This document shows, piece by piece, positions 63,412 through 64,000 of a stretch of DNA of 64,000 bases (position 1 is the stretch's first letter; each line of letters starts with the position of its first letter). A model generated the notes under the pieces. That model saw only the letters and a program-made list of their open reading frames with translations. It had not been told where the DNA came from and searched no databases. Location of the stretch: assembly GCF_018476645.1 (NCBI RefSeq), contig NZ_JAHCTB010000003.1:434001-498000 (forward strand), given 5' to 3'. The stretch comes from Aequorivita echinoideorum (GTDB taxonomy: Bacteria > Bacteroidota > Bacteroidia > Flavobacteriales > Flavobacteriaceae). The position numbers and the translations under genes are program-made.

Positions 63412-64000
63412 ATGAAATATTCTTTTTTCGCAATAACGGTTATACTTTTTTTGATTGGATGCGCTTCAGAAAATAATTCCATGAATCTCACTGGTAATGT
63501 GAAGGGCCTCAAAAAAGGAACACTATTACTTCAAAAAATTGAAGATACCGCTTTAATAACCGTGGATTCAATTGTAATTAATGGCGATTCCAATTTTTCC
63601 TTTTCTGAAAAAATTGAAAGCCCGGAAATCTATTACCTATATGTAAGGTTGAAAGATGGAACTTTGATGGATGACCGCATTACTTTTTTTGCTGAAAATA
63701 AACCCATTAACATCAATACCAAACTTGAAAGATTTGGTAGCTCTGCGGTAGTTACTGGTTCCGTGAATGACAGTATTTTAAAGGAATACAATAAATTGAT
63801 GCAACGCTACATAGATAAAAACTTGGAAATTATTCAAAACAGGCTCACCAAGACCGAAGGCAACGACTCACTATCTGCGATTTACGAAAAACAACAAAAT
63901 TCTCTGCTTTCAAGTAAATATTTCGCGACCATCAATTTCGCAATGAATAAAAAGGAATATGAGGTTGCACCTTACGTCATATTGAGTGAAGCCTATAATG
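63412..64000 (+). CDS. DUF4369 domain lipoprotein, cut by the window end
   Basis: The first 196 codons of an open frame. The leader ends in a lipobox (LIGCA, cysteine 17), then the DUF4369 core: NLTGNVKGLKKGTLLLQKIE, VDSIVINGDSNFSF and a helical linker from about 120. In this group a thioredoxin-like (TlpA/ResA) domain normally follows, so the complete protein is likely a thiol-disulfide lipoprotein; that part lies outside the window. A -7-like CATCTTTG is at 63384-63391. Confidence 0.82.
   Translation, partial: MKYSFFAITVILFLIGCASENNSMNLTGNVKGLKKGTLLLQKIEDTALITVDSIVINGDSNFSFSEKIESPEIYYLYVRLKDGTLMDDRITFFAENKPININTKLERFGSSAVVTGSVNDSILKEYNKLMQRYIDKNLEIIQNRLTKTEGNDSLSAIYEKQQNSLLSSKYFATINFAMNKKEYEVAPYVILSEAYN

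Overview
This is a gene-dense stretch of low-GC chromosome, most likely from a member of the Flavobacteriaceae (Bacteroidota). The evidence is: three large secreted proteins ending in the type IX secretion (T9SS) type A sorting domain; a bacillithiol ligase (BshC); the small ribosomal-cluster protein DUF4295 beside rpmG and rpmB; DUF6503-like, DUF4369 and four-LysM lipoproteins; and repeated -7 boxes of the Bacteroidota form TAnnTTTG upstream of genes. The genus cannot be fixed by reading alone. No rRNA or tRNA genes, insertion sequences, prophage or CRISPR array were seen. Almost all genes are intact housekeeping or surface genes.

Layout: 1-10.7 kb holds AlkB-type DNA repair, a lipoprotein, a secreted M14 carboxypeptidase, bshC, guaA, a LysM lipoprotein with a receptor-like domain, OsmC, a DUF922 metalloprotein and DUF3820. 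10.8-19.9 kb holds pyrG, yidC, a MORN-like repeat protein, an mnmA / S8 protease / nitronate monooxygenase unit and a GH114-like lipoprotein. 20.1-27.5 kb holds a large T9SS beta-helix protein, a cold-shock protein, a CrtI/RetSat-like oxidoreductase, lysA and sucC. 27.5-35.8 kb holds a 21-codon hydrophobic micro-ORF, a TerB-like protein, DUF2254, Hsp20, RluF, GH3, a HELGH protease, uvrB and an ABM protein. 36-43 kb holds a glycosyltransferase with a lost ATG start, a ParE-type toxin-antitoxin pair, rimO, an S9 peptidase, ftsY and the DUF4295-rpmG-rpmB operon. 43-49.3 kb is a leftward run of cinA, Hpt, FAH hydrolase, exonuclease, 2-oxoacid dehydrogenase E2, glycosyltransferase 2 and recR. 49.4-64 kb holds a T9SS BNR/sortilin-like protein, a Na+ symporter, a CoA-binding protein, fabH, a UbiB-type kinase with a TetR regulator, htpG, DoxX, an S1/P1 nuclease, a frameshifted alpha/beta hydrolase, DUF819 and the start of a DUF4369 lipoprotein.

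The most interesting signals are not classical genes. (1) At least six intergenic stretches are built of 7-bp units (AATTNNN, ACTGATA, ATTGTTT, ATTCATT), sometimes switching motif while keeping the 7-bp register; at bshC and guaA the array ends 3-4 bp before the -7 box. (2) An alpha/beta hydrolase is split exactly at the canonical -1 slippery heptamer A AAA AAG in the correct phase. (3) Two structured, terminator-ended candidate small RNAs flank fabH. (4) A 72-bp composite palindrome has a half copy 35 kb away. (5) A glycosyltransferase reading frame extends to a CTG with no standard start codon. No complete novel multi-gene system was recognised.
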